Shown: positions 1-9,600 of the stretch, piece by piece | Numbering within the stretch: the stretch's first letter is position 1 | Layout of the letters: each line of letters starts with the position of its first letter | NCBI GenBank assembly: GCA_036278635.1 | Contig: DASUKQ010000103.1 | Location: 11,396-75,395 of the forward strand | Direction of reading: 5' to 3' | Length of the DNA: 64,000 nucleotides | DNA from: 66-474 sp036278635 | GTDB lineage: Bacteria > Pseudomonadota > Gammaproteobacteria > Xanthomonadales > Rhodanobacteraceae | Made by a program: the position numbers and the translations under genes | The notes under the pieces: model-generated | What the model was told of the DNA's origin: nothing | Seen by the model: the letters and a program-made list of their open reading frames with translations, nothing else | Databases searched by the model: none

Positions 1-96
1 TCCAGTCAAAACCGGCTTGTCGTCGTTTTGCCACGCAAGCGCGAGGGTTATTGATGGCTTCCGGCACCCGGCTGTGGGGCATCCTCCATTTTCGTC

Positions 97-115
97 ATTC
101 CGGGCAACCCGGAAT
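97..115. repeat. Short perfect hairpin at the left edge
   Basis: An 8-bp perfect inverted repeat, ATTCCGGG and CCCGGAAT, is separated by CAA. It lies in the 215 bases before the first gene, where I see no coding region. It may be a REP-type half-site or the terminator of a gene outside the window; there is no T-tract to decide. Confidence 0.35.
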
Positions 116-215
116 CGGACCTGATCATGCGATGATTTGATTCGGCGCATGCGTCCACACGGTTCGCATTGCTAGAGTGAGGCCTTGTGCGCTGTGCGCA
201 TCGTCAGGAAGCTGC

Positions 216-980
216 ATGGAAATCGCGGAACAGGTCGTGTTGGTCACGGGTGCCGGCCGCGGGCTTGGCAGCGCCATCGCGCGGGCCTTCGCCGGCGCGG
301 GTGCGCGGGTGGTCGTCAATTACCGGCGCAGCCGCGAGGCGGCGGAAGCATTGGCGGCCGAACTTGGCGGTACCCATGCGCTGGCAATTCAGGCCGACGT
401 GACCGATCCGCAACAGGTCTCGGCGATGCTGGCGGCAGCGCGCGATCATTTCGACGAGGCCGTGACCACGGTCGTCAACAACGCACTGGCGGATTTTTCC
501 TTCAACGGCGACGCGCGCGCGAAGGCGGCGGAAATTGGTTGGGACGCGTTCTCGGCGCAGCTCGAAGGCAGTGTTCACGGTGCCTTGAATACCGTGCAGG
601 CAGCGTTGCCGGCCATGCGCGAGGGCGGATTCGGCCGCGTCATCAATATCGGCAGCAACCTGTTCCAGAATCCGGTGGTGCCGTACCACGACTACACCGC
701 CGGCAAGGCGGCGTTGCTGGCGCTGACCCGGACGCTTGCCGCCGATCTCGGACCCGACGGCGTCACGGTCAACATGGTCTCGGGCGGCTTGCTGCGCACC
801 ACCGATGCGAGCGCCGCCACGCCGGACGCGATTTTCGACATGATTGCCGCCAGCACGCCGCTGCGGCGCGTGACGACCCCGGCGGAGTTCGCCGATGCAG
901 TGTTGTTCTTCGCGTCGCCCTGGGCACGCGCGGTGACGGGACAGAATCTCGTCGTGGATGGCGGCCTGGTCAAGGATTGA
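216..980 (+). CDS. SDR family NAD(P)-dependent oxidoreductase (FabG-like)
   Basis: A 254-residue short-chain dehydrogenase/reductase. The N-terminal Rossmann dinucleotide motif TGAGRGLG is at about residues 12-19. The catalytic Ser is in NIGSN and the Tyr/Lys pair is in YTAGK at about residues 160-170. The C-terminal part ends with the usual VTGQNLVVDGG segment. I chose ATG 216 because AGGAA lies 5 bases upstream; an alternative start at 177 would add residues unlike the family. It resembles 3-oxoacyl-ACP reductases, but many SDRs share these features, so the substrate cannot be fixed from sequence. It is followed by an aldo/keto reductase on the same strand 55 bp away, so the two may be cotranscribed. 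Confidence 0.88.
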   Translation: MEIAEQVVLVTGAGRGLGSAIARAFAGAGARVVVNYRRSREAAEALAAELGGTHALAIQADVTDPQQVSAMLAAARDHFDEAVTTVVNNALADFSFNGDARAKAAEIGWDAFSAQLEGSVHGALNTVQAALPAMREGGFGRVINIGSNLFQNPVVPYHDYTAGKAALLALTRTLAADLGPDGVTVNMVSGGLLRTTDASAATPDAIFDMIAASTPLRRVTTPAEFADAVLFFASPWARAVTGQNLVVDGGLVKD

Positions 981-1035
981 CGGCAGACGGTCGGCGTATC
1001 CTTGCGAGGATGTGCTGCAGAAAGAGGTGCACGAT

Positions 1036-1899
1036 ATGGCGGATGCGGACGCTGCCCGTTCCGGCAAGTTCCTGCTCGGCGGTGAACTGGCCATCCATCG
1101 TCTTGGTTACGGGGCGATGCGAGTCACCGGCTCGGGAATCTGGGGTGAACCGGCGGACCGCGCCGAGTGCCTGCGCACGCTGCGGCGCGTGCCCGAGCTG
1201 GGCGTGAACTTCATCGATACGGCGGACTCCTACGGCCCCGACATTTCGGAGCTGATGATCCGCGAAGCGTTGCATCCCTATCGCGACGTGATCATCGCGA
1301 CCAAGGGCGGACAGGTCCGGCCGGGGCCGGACGAGTGGGTGCCGGTCGGGCGTCCCGCGTATCTCGAGCAGCAGGTGAAGATGAGTCTGCGCCACCTGGG
1401 CGCGGATCGGATCACGTTGTGGCAACTGCACCGGATCGATCCGGACGTGCCGCGCGACGAGCAATTCGGTGCGATCAAGTCGATGCTCGACCAGGGCTTG
1501 ATCCGCTTCGCCGGGTTGAGCGAAGTGACGGTCGAGGAGGTCAAGGCTGCCGAAAAGGTGTTCCCGGTCGCGACGGTCCAGAACCGTTACAGCGCGACGT
1601 TCCGGCGTTACGACGACGTGCTGGAGTATTGCGAATCGCGCGGGATCGGATTCATTCCGTGGTATCCGTTGTCCGGTGGTGCGCTGGTGAAGGCTGATTC
1701 GCCGGTTGCGGAAGTCGCCCGCCGCCACCAGGCCAGCGCGGCACAGGTGGCGATCGCGTGGCTGCTGAAACGAAGTACGGTGATGATCCCGATTCCGGGT
1801 ACATCCAAACACGAGCATCTCGAGGAAAATGTCGCCGCGGCGGACATCGAACTGACCGACGCCGAGTTCGAGGCGCTCGGCAACATCGCGGTGTCGTAG
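1036..1899 (+). CDS. Aldo/keto reductase
   Basis: A 287-residue soluble NADPH-dependent oxidoreductase of the AKR TIM-barrel family. The catalytic tetrad is visible: Asp and Tyr in FIDTADSYG, Lys in IATKGG and His in LWQLHRID. The C-terminal IPIPGTSK segment is the usual cofactor-binding loop. The length matches small AKRs such as E. coli YdbC. ATG 1036 is preceded by AAAGAGG at good spacing; the longer upstream extension has no family similarity. The TAG stop lies inside a GTAGGTTGGG repeat that begins at 1896. The physiological substrate is unknown. Confidence 0.9.
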   Translation: MADADAARSGKFLLGGELAIHRLGYGAMRVTGSGIWGEPADRAECLRTLRRVPELGVNFIDTADSYGPDISELMIREALHPYRDVIIATKGGQVRPGPDEWVPVGRPAYLEQQVKMSLRHLGADRITLWQLHRIDPDVPRDEQFGAIKSMLDQGLIRFAGLSEVTVEEVKAAEKVFPVATVQNRYSATFRRYDDVLEYCESRGIGFIPWYPLSGGALVKADSPVAEVARRHQASAAQVAIAWLLKRSTVMIPIPGTSKHEHLEENVAAADIELTDAEFEALGNIAVS

Positions 1900-1992
1900 G
1901 TTGGGTTGACGACAGATTCATTCCGGCGGAAGCCCGACGTCGCCCCGATGAGTGTTGGGCTTCGCGGATGAAGCCCGCTCAACCCAACCTAC
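1896..1992. repeat. GTAGGTTGGG palindromic element, copy A
   Basis: A 97-bp element bounded by inverted ends GTAGGTTGGG and CCCAACCTAC. Inside is a second inverted pair, GGCGGAAGCCC and GGGCTTCGC. Its first bases supply the TAG stop codon of the aldo/keto reductase. The same structure recurs at 2014-2112 and 27343-27437, so it is a dispersed, REP-like non-coding repeat. Confidence 0.85.
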
Positions 1993-2013
1993 TGCGATGG
2001 GGCCGGTCATGCT

Positions 2014-2112
2014 GTAGGTTGGGTTGAGCCCGGGGTTTTATCCGGGCGAAGCCCAACATCGTCGTGCGTGTGCGTTGGGCTTCGCGGATGAAGCCCGCTC
2101 AACCCAACCTAC
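2014..2112. repeat. GTAGGTTGGG palindromic element, copy B
   Basis: A 99-bp element with the same inverted ends and the same interior TTGGGCTTCGCGGATGAAGC segment as copy A, 21 bp after it. It lies between the aldo/keto reductase and the convergent RND permease, so it could form a bidirectional transcript-end structure. Confidence 0.85.
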
Positions 2113-2121
2113 GGATGCTAT

Positions 2122-2140
2122 CCCGCTCAGCCCAACCTAC
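2122..2140. repeat. Partial GTAGGTTGGG element (right end only)
   Basis: The sequence CCCGCTCAGCCCAACCTAC repeats the right end of copies A and B with one or two changes and has no left half. It looks like a decayed or partially duplicated third copy ending 6 bp before the RND permease stop codon. Confidence 0.65.
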
Positions 2141-2145
2141 GGAGG

Positions 2146-5100
2146 CTATGGGGAATCGGACGGACGGATTTCCCCGCCGTCGGCATCGCCGACCTCGGTG
2201 CCGTCGGACTTGTCGCCCAGCAGGCGCCGCACCACCACGTAGAACACCGGCACCAGCATGATGCCGAGCGCGGTTGCGCCAAGCATGCCGCCAATCACGC
2301 CCGTGCCGATGGCATGCCGGCTGTTGGCGCCGGCGCCGCTCGAGATCGCCAGCGGCAGCACCCCGAGGATGAAGGCGATCGAGGTCATCAGGATCGGACG
2401 CAGCCGGATCCGGCAAGCTTCCAGCGTGGCCGCAATCAAGCCCTTGCCTTCCTTCTGCAGGCTGACCGCGAATTCCACGATCAGGATCGCGTTCTTGACC
2501 GACAGTCCGATGATCGCGATCAGGCCGACCTTGAAATAGACGTCGTTCTCGAGTCCGCGGATGCTGGTCAGCAGCACCGACCCCAGCACCCCGAGCGGGA
2601 TCACCAGCATCACTGCCAGCGGGATCGACCAGCTTTCGTAGAGCGCGGCCAGGCACAGGAATACCACCAGGATCGAGAGCCCGAACAGCATCGGGGCCTG
2701 CGCCCCCGACAGGATTTCCTGCAGCGACTGGCCGGACCATTCGTAGCCGAAGCTCGCGGGCAGGTATTTCGCCACCAGTTCCTGCATCGCGGCGATCGCG
2801 TCGCCCGAGCTGTAGCCGGGTGCCGCGGTGCCGGTGATGCCGATGGAGCCGACGCCGTCGTAGCGGTCGAGCTCCGGAGGCGCCATGGACCATTGCGTAT
2901 CGACCACGCTCGACAGCGGCACCATCGCGCCGCTCGACGAACGCGTGTAGAAATCGCCGATGTCGGATGGACTCATTCGGAAGGGTGCGTCGGCCTGCAT
3001 TTCCACGCGCAGCACGCGCCCCTGGTAGTAGAAATCGTTGGCGTAGACCTGCGACAGCATCAACCGGATCGCGTTGTAGACGTCGGTAACCGAAACGCCC
3101 ATCGATTCCGCCTGGACGCGGTCGACGTGCATGTTGACGGTTGGCGCGTCTTCCATGCCGTTGACGCGCACGTTCTGCAACCGCTTGTCCTTCGCGGCCG
3201 CCGCGAGCAGCTTGTCCTTGGCCGCGACCAGTGCGTCGTGGCCAAGGCCACCCTGGTCCTGCAGCTCGAAATCGAAGCCGCCGAATCGGCCCAGGCCGCG
3301 GATCACCGCCGGGTTGACCGCGAACACCTGGGCATCGCGGATGCGTGCGAACTTCTGGTTGAGGTCGTTCACCACTTCCTCGGCGCTGCGCGAACGATCG
3401 CTCCAGTCCTTCAGGTGGATGAAGGCCATCCCGACGTTTTCGCCGCGACCCACGAAGCTGAAGCCGCCGATCGTGAACGCGTTGGAGATGGCGGGGTCCT
3501 TCTTCAGGATGCCCTCGACTTCCTCGGTCACGGCGCGGGTGCGCCCGATCGTGGCGCCTGGCGGCAACTGTACGGTCGCGATGATCGACCCCTGGTCCTC
3601 CGAGGGTACGAAGCTCGAGGGCAACTGGATGAGCAACACCACCGCGACCACGATCGCCAGCGCGTAGCCGATCATCCAGCGCGGTGTGTGCCGTACGGCC
3701 TTGCCGAGGCGCGCGAGGTAGTGTCGCGCCAGGCCCTCGTAGGCGTTGTTGAAGCCCCGCAGGAAGCGATTGGCGTGTTCGTGCTCCGGGCGCAACAGGC
3801 TGGCGCACAGGGCGGGCGTGAACGTCAGGGCCATCAGGGCGGACAATGCCATCGATACCGCGATCGTCACCGAGAACTGGCGATAGATCGCACCGACGCT
3901 GCCGGGCATGAGCGCCGCCGGCACGAACACCGAAGCCAGCACCGTGGTGACTGCGACGATCGCGCCGGTGATCTGGGTCATGCCCTTGCGCGTCGCTTCC
4001 TTCGGCGACAGCCCTTCCTCACGCATCAGGCGCTCGACGTTTTCCACCACCACGATCGCGTCGTCGACCACGATCCCGATGGCGAGGACCAGTCCGAACA
4101 ACGTGAGCACGTTGATCGAGAAGCCGAACGCGTACATGCCGATGAAGGCGCCGGTGAGCGCGACCGGGACGACCAGCGTCGGGATCAGCGTCGCCCGCAG
4201 GTTCTGCAGGAACAGCAGCATCACCAGGAACACCAGCACGATCGCCTCGCCGAGGGTCTTCACGACTTCGACGATCGACACCCGGACGAAGGTGTAGCTT
4301 TCGAACGGAATGGTCCAGGTGACGCCCGGCGGGAGGTTCTTGGCCAGATCCTCCATCCTCGCCTGCACGGCGTCGGCGACCGCGAGCGCGTTGGCGCCCG
4401 GCGACATCGAGATGCCGAACGATGCGACGGGCTTGCCGTCGAGGCGCGAGAAGTTGCCGTAGTTGTCCGAGCCGAGCTCGACCCGTGCGACGTCGCCCAG
4501 GGTGACGGTGGTGCCGTCCGGATTGGTGCGCAGGATGATATGGCGGAACTGCTCCGGGGTGGCGAAGCTGGACTCGGCCGAGACGGTGGCGGTGATTCCC
4601 TGGCCCGCAGTCGCGGGTTCGGCACCCACCGAGCCGGCCGCGAACATCACGTTCTGCGCGCGCACCGCGTCCAGCGCGTCGGTGGCGGTCAATCCGTAGC
4701 CCTGCAGTTCCAGCGGGTTCAGCCAGATCCGCATTGCGTAGGGCGCGCCGAACTGGTTGACGTCGCCGACGCCTTCCACCCGCGAGATCGGGTCGATGAG
4801 CTGCGCCGCGATCACGTTGTTCAGCGCGGACTGGTCGAGGCGGCCGGTCGGGTCCAGCAGCGAAACGCCCATCAGGAAGCCCGTGTTGGATTTCCTGACC
4901 GTGATGCCGAGGTCCTTGACGGCCTGCGGCAGGCGTGGTTCGGCGGCACTGACCGCGTTCTGGGTCTGGACGGCCGCGGTGTCGAGGTCGGTACCCGGAT
5001 CGAAGTACAGCGTGATGTTGGCCAATCCGGTGGAACTGGACGACGAACTGAAGTACAGCAGGTGGTCGATCCCCGTGAGGTTCTGTTCGATCACCTGGGT

Positions 5101-5283
5101 GACGGTGCTTTGCACGACGTTGGCGTTGGCGCCGGGATAGTTGGCACGCACCTGCACGCTCGGGGGCGCGATCGTCGGGTAGGCCTCGATCGGCAGGTTC
5201 AGGATCGCGATCGTGCCACCGAGCGTGATCAGGATGGCGAGGACCCATGCAAAAATCGGGCGGTCGATGAAGAAGCGTGACAT
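2146..5283 (-). CDS. Efflux RND transporter permease subunit (HAE1/AcrB family)
   Basis: A 1045-residue inner-membrane proton/drug antiporter of the AcrB/MexB type. It begins MSRFFIDRPIFAWV, typical of the family. It contains two sets of transmembrane helices and two large periplasmic loops. The TM4 segment with GIVVDDAIVVVENVER carries the paired Asp residues of the proton relay. The length matches AcrB (about 1049 residues). The gene lies 15 bp downstream of its periplasmic adaptor, forming a two-gene operon. No outer-membrane factor or local regulator is present, so it presumably uses a TolC-like channel encoded elsewhere. Substrates cannot be predicted. Confidence 0.95.
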   Translation of the reverse strand: MSRFFIDRPIFAWVLAILITLGGTIAILNLPIEAYPTIAPPSVQVRANYPGANANVVQSTVTQVIEQNLTGIDHLLYFSSSSSSTGLANITLYFDPGTDLDTAAVQTQNAVSAAEPRLPQAVKDLGITVRKSNTGFLMGVSLLDPTGRLDQSALNNVIAAQLIDPISRVEGVGDVNQFGAPYAMRIWLNPLELQGYGLTATDALDAVRAQNVMFAAGSVGAEPATAGQGITATVSAESSFATPEQFRHIILRTNPDGTTVTLGDVARVELGSDNYGNFSRLDGKPVASFGISMSPGANALAVADAVQARMEDLAKNLPPGVTWTIPFESYTFVRVSIVEVVKTLGEAIVLVFLVMLLFLQNLRATLIPTLVVPVALTGAFIGMYAFGFSINVLTLFGLVLAIGIVVDDAIVVVENVERLMREEGLSPKEATRKGMTQITGAIVAVTTVLASVFVPAALMPGSVGAIYRQFSVTIAVSMALSALMALTFTPALCASLLRPEHEHANRFLRGFNNAYEGLARHYLARLGKAVRHTPRWMIGYALAIVVAVVLLIQLPSSFVPSEDQGSIIATVQLPPGATIGRTRAVTEEVEGILKKDPAISNAFTIGGFSFVGRGENVGMAFIHLKDWSDRSRSAEEVVNDLNQKFARIRDAQVFAVNPAVIRGLGRFGGFDFELQDQGGLGHDALVAAKDKLLAAAAKDKRLQNVRVNGMEDAPTVNMHVDRVQAESMGVSVTDVYNAIRLMLSQVYANDFYYQGRVLRVEMQADAPFRMSPSDIGDFYTRSSSGAMVPLSSVVDTQWSMAPPELDRYDGVGSIGITGTAAPGYSSGDAIAAMQELVAKYLPASFGYEWSGQSLQEILSGAQAPMLFGLSILVVFLCLAALYESWSIPLAVMLVIPLGVLGSVLLTSIRGLENDVYFKVGLIAIIGLSVKNAILIVEFAVSLQKEGKGLIAATLEACRIRLRPILMTSIAFILGVLPLAISSGAGANSRHAIGTGVIGGMLGATALGIMLVPVFYVVVRRLLGDKSDGTEVGDADGGEIRPSDSP

Positions 5284-5298
5284 GGCGGGAGCGGGCCG

Positions 5299-6456
5299 TC
5301 AGTCCGTGCTCGACGAAGACGTGGGCGCCGACGGCTGCTTCCATGCAACCGGCTTGACCTTCTCGCCGGGCCGGGCTTCCTGGACGCCCGACACGACGAT
5401 CCTGGCGCCGTCGGCGATGCCGCCGAGCACGACCCAGTCGGCGCCGTGCTGCTCGCCGAGCCGGACCGGTTTGCGGGCAACCATGCCGTCGGCGCCGACA
5501 ACCAGTACGTACGCACTGTCGCTGTCGCGCTGGATCGCGCTTTGCGGCAGCAGGAATGCGTCGTGCAAGGTACCGAGCGTCAGCCGGATCTTCACGAACA
5601 TGCCGGGCAGCAGGGCGTGGTCCGGGTTGGGCACCAGTGCGCGCAGGTCGACCGCGCCGGTCTTCGGATCGACCGCCAGGTCGGTGAAGTCCAGCGTGCC
5701 GCTGTGCGCGTACGTGCTGCCGTCGGGCAGCACGATCTGGACCTGGGCCTTGTCCGGCGCGACCAGTTTCAGGTCGCCGGACTTTTCCGCCTGGCGCAGC
5801 CGCTCCACTTCCGCCATCGGCTCGCTGAAGTTGGCGTAGATCGGGTCGATCACCTGCACCGTGGTCAGCGGCGCGGTGTCGGTGGTCGAAACCAGTGCGC
5901 CCTGCGTGACGTTGGCGCGCCCGGCGCGGCCGCTGATCGGTGCTTCGACCGTGGCGTAGCCGAGGTTGATCCTGGCGTTCTCGACGTTGGCGCGCGCTGT
6001 CTTGACCTCGGCCGTGGCTTGCGCCGCGGCGGCCACGGCATTGTCGACGTCCTGTTTGGCGAGCAGGCCCTTGGCGCCGAGTTCCTTGCTGCGCGCAGCC
6101 TGCAACCCGGCGTTGTGCGCCGCGGCTTCGGCTTGCCCCAGCTGCCCGCGCGCCGCGCGCAGGCTGGCCTCGAGCGGCGCGGGATCGATCTGGAACAGCA
6201 CGTCGCCGGCTTCGACGTCGCTGCCTTCCTTGTACACGCGCTTCAGCACGATGCCGGTCACGCGTGCGCGCACCTGTGCCGTGAGCGTCGCCGCGAGGCG
6301 GCCGGGATAGTTGCGCGTCACCGGGATGTCCGTTGCACGGGCCGTCACCACCCCGACCTCGGCCGGCGCCGTTTCCGGCGGAGCCGAGCGGCTGCATGCG
6401 CCGAGGGCGAGTGCCAGCAACGCCACGCCCGCGCCGCGCAGCAACCAAGTCGTCAT
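5299..6456 (-). CDS. Efflux RND transporter periplasmic adaptor subunit (AcrA/MexA family)
   Basis: A 385-residue membrane-fusion lipoprotein that bridges the RND permease and an outer-membrane channel. The N-terminal signal peptide ends in the lipobox LGAC at about residues 17-20. It is followed by the first barrel strand region (TRNYPGRL), a lipoyl/hairpin region with long helices at about 95-175, and a beta-barrel with the LLPGMFVKIRL motif. ATG 6456 gives a normal signal peptide; a longer reading from 6492 adds an atypical leader. It is transcribed just ahead of the permease and divergently from the glutamate dehydrogenase gene, with 176 bp between the two starts for both promoters. Confidence 0.94.
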   Translation of the reverse strand: MTTWLLRGAGVALLALALGACSRSAPPETAPAEVGVVTARATDIPVTRNYPGRLAATLTAQVRARVTGIVLKRVYKEGSDVEAGDVLFQIDPAPLEASLRAARGQLGQAEAAAHNAGLQAARSKELGAKGLLAKQDVDNAVAAAAQATAEVKTARANVENARINLGYATVEAPISGRAGRANVTQGALVSTTDTAPLTTVQVIDPIYANFSEPMAEVERLRQAEKSGDLKLVAPDKAQVQIVLPDGSTYAHSGTLDFTDLAVDPKTGAVDLRALVPNPDHALLPGMFVKIRLTLGTLHDAFLLPQSAIQRDSDSAYVLVVGADGMVARKPVRLGEQHGADWVVLGGIADGARIVVSGVQEARPGEKVKPVAWKQPSAPTSSSSTD

Positions 6457-6632
6457 CGAAATTTCTCTACTGTGCAGTTCAGCAGCCTGCAATTATGACG
6501 GGAACGGCTGAAATCGTCCCTAGGCCAAGGGTCACGCCCTCCGCGGTGCGCCGCTTGAGTGGCTTCGAAGCTGGAACGGCGCCGGGGTGCGGCAGTATCC
6601 TAGCCGTTCCTTTCCCTGCATCGAAATTCGAC

Positions 6633-9600
6633 ATGAACGCATTGCGTGTCCCCGCCGGGGATGCTGAAGTCGCCGCCATCGCGGCCGAGGTCCGTGGCAA
6701 GGCAGCCAAGGCGGACGCCGATGCGGCGGAGACTTTCGCGACGCTGACGTGCATCGAGCTGGGACCCGAGGAACTGGCCCGCCGGGGCAGCGCGACCTGG
6801 GCCGAGTTGTGCGTGGATCTTTTCCGCTGGTTTCGCAACCGGCCCGCGGGGCATGCCAGCGTGCGCGCGTTCAATCCGGACCGCGAACGCGATGGCTGGA
6901 CCTGTCCGCATTCGGTGATCGAAGTGGTGACCGACGACATGCCGTTCCTGGTCGATTCGCTGGAAATGGTGATTGCCGGGGCCGGTGTCCGTCTGCACCG
7001 CATCCTGCACCCCGTACTGGATGTCAAACGGAACGCGCGCGGCGACGTGGAAGCGATTTCGAGCGGCCGCAACGGAGACTCGACGGAATCGGTGATGCAC
7101 GCGGAAATCGACAAGGTCGACGACGCGACACTGCAGCAATTGCAGGCGGTGGCCGAAATGGCATTCGGCGACGTGCGCGCCGCCGTCGCGGACTGGCAGG
7201 CCATGCACGACAGGATGCTGGCGATCGCGGATGCGTTGCCGGACGAAAAGACGCCGCTCGATGCGGATGAAATCACCGAGGGGCAGGATTTCCTGCGCTG
7301 GGCCGCCGACAACCATTTCGTGTTCCTCGGCTACCGTGAGTACGACGTGGTGGCCGAGCGCGGCGACGAACTGCTCAAGGCGCGCGTCGGCTCGGGGCTG
7401 GGCATCCTGCGCAACCCCGACCTCGCCACCGCGCCGCGCTCCACCAAGAGCCTGATCGCGAGCCGGCTGCCGCAATCGGGCTCGATGGACGCCATCATCC
7501 TGACCAAGACCAACGCGCGTTCGCGCGTCCACCGGTCGGGTTACATGGATTACATCGGCGTGTTGCGCTTCGACGACAACGGCAAGCCCACCGGCGAATC
7601 GCGTTTCCTGGGCCTGTATACCTCCACCGCGTACATGTGCCGGCCCCAGGACATACCGCTGGTGCGCAAGAAATGCGAGTCTGCCGAGGCGCGCTCCGGA
7701 TTGCGTCCGCAATCGCACTCCGGCAAGGCGTTCCGCACGATCCTGGAGACGCTGCCGCGCGACGAGTTGCTGCAAGCCTCGACGGACGAGTTGTTCACGT
7801 TGGCATCCGGCATCTTCGAACTCAACAAGCGCCGCCGCGCGAGGTTGTTCGTGCGCCGCGACGCCTACGGCCGCTTCTTCTCGTGCCTGGTGTTCATCCC
7901 GCGCGACCACTACAACCCGGAAGTCGGCGAACGCGTCAAGGAAATGCTGCGCGAGGAACTGCACGGCACCCACGCCGACGTCACGGTGCAGATCGACGAT
8001 TCGCCGCTGGCGCGCATGCATGTGCTGGTGCGCCCACGCACGGGCGAGCAGGTGAACCTGGACATGGCGAGGCTCGAGGCCAGGCTCGCGCCCATCGTGC
8101 GCAGCTGGCACGACGAATTGCGCGATGCGCTGGTCAGCGGACTGGGCGAGGAACGCGGCGCGCAACTCGCCAACCGCTGGGGCAGCGCCTTCAGCGCGGC
8201 CTACATCGAGGACACCACGCCCGCGCGCGCCGCCGAGGACGTCGGCATCCTCACCGCGATGGCAAGTACCGGCGAGGACATGCGCCTCGCGCTGCACGAG
8301 TCGTACCGCACGCCCGGGGAACTGCATTTCAAGGTATTTCGCGCGGGCCACGACATCCCGTTGTCCGAGGCCTTGCCGTTGCTCGAAAATGCCGGCCTGA
8401 AGGTGGATACCGAACAGGTGCACATGCTCGATGTGCCCGGTGGCGGGGCCTGCGTGCAGGACTTCGTCGTGCGGCCGGCGGCCCCCCTCGCGTTCAAGCT
8501 CGACGACCTGCACGCACGCTTCGAAGGCGCGTTCCACGCGATCTGGAACGGTCGCGCGGAGAATGACCACTTCAACGCGCTGGTGTTGCGCGCCGGCCTC
8601 GGCTGGCGCCAGATCGCGATGTTGCGCGGTTATTGCAAGTACCAGCAACAGGTCGGTACGCCATTTTCACAGGCGTACATGGAGGAGACGCTCAACCGTT
8701 ATCCGATGATCGCCGGGCTGCTGGCCGAACTGTTCGAGGCGAAGTTCGATCCGCGCCGGGATTCCGGCGACGAGGCTGGCCGCGGTGCCGCCCGCGACTC
8801 GTTGAAGCGCGAGCTCGAGACACTCACGCCGCAGGCGGTGCTCGATGCCAATCCGGACTTCACCGGTCGCGTGGCCCGTTTGCTCGATACCCCGCGCGAG
8901 GCGCAGGTCGAGGGGCTGATCAATGCCATCAAGACCTTGCTGGTCAATGTTTCCAGCCTGGACGACGACCGCATCCTGCGTGGCTTCATGAGCCTGATTC
9001 GCGCCACACTGCGCACCAGCTACTTCCAATTGCACGACGGCGAGCCGGCGGAGTACATCGCCTACAAGTTCGACTCGCAGCAAGTGCCGGATGCGCCCAA
9101 GCCGGTGCCGTACCGGGAAATCTGGGTGTACGCGCCGCGCGTCGAAGGCGTGCACCTGCGCTTCGGCCCGGTCTCGCGCGGCGGTTTGCGCTGGTCGGAC
9201 CGGCGCGAGGATTTCCGCACCGAGGTGCTGGGGCTGGTCAAGGCGCAGATGGTGAAGAACACCGTGATCGTGCCGGTGGGCTCCAAGGGCGGCTTTTTCG
9301 TCAAGCGCCCGCCCGAAGCGGGCGATCGCGACGCGCAGCTCGCCGAGGGCATTGCCTGCTACAAGATCTTCATCAACGGCATGCTCGACATCACCGACAA
9401 CATCGACACCTCTGCCGACCGGATCCTGCATCCGGCGGACGTCGTGCGCCACGACGATGACGACCCGTACCTCGTGGTGGCGGCCGACAAGGGCACCGCG
9501 AAGTTCTCGGACATCGCCAACGGCCTGTCGATCGAGCACGGTTACTGGCTGGGCGATGCGTTCGCATCCGGCGGCTCCGCGGGTTACGACCACAAGGGCA

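Noticed and set aside
2314..5280. 988-residue plus-strand open frame opposite the RND permease
   Set aside because: It is an antisense shadow in high-GC DNA, rich in Arg, His, Asp and Gln, with no recognisable domain; the minus-strand RND permease is unmistakable.
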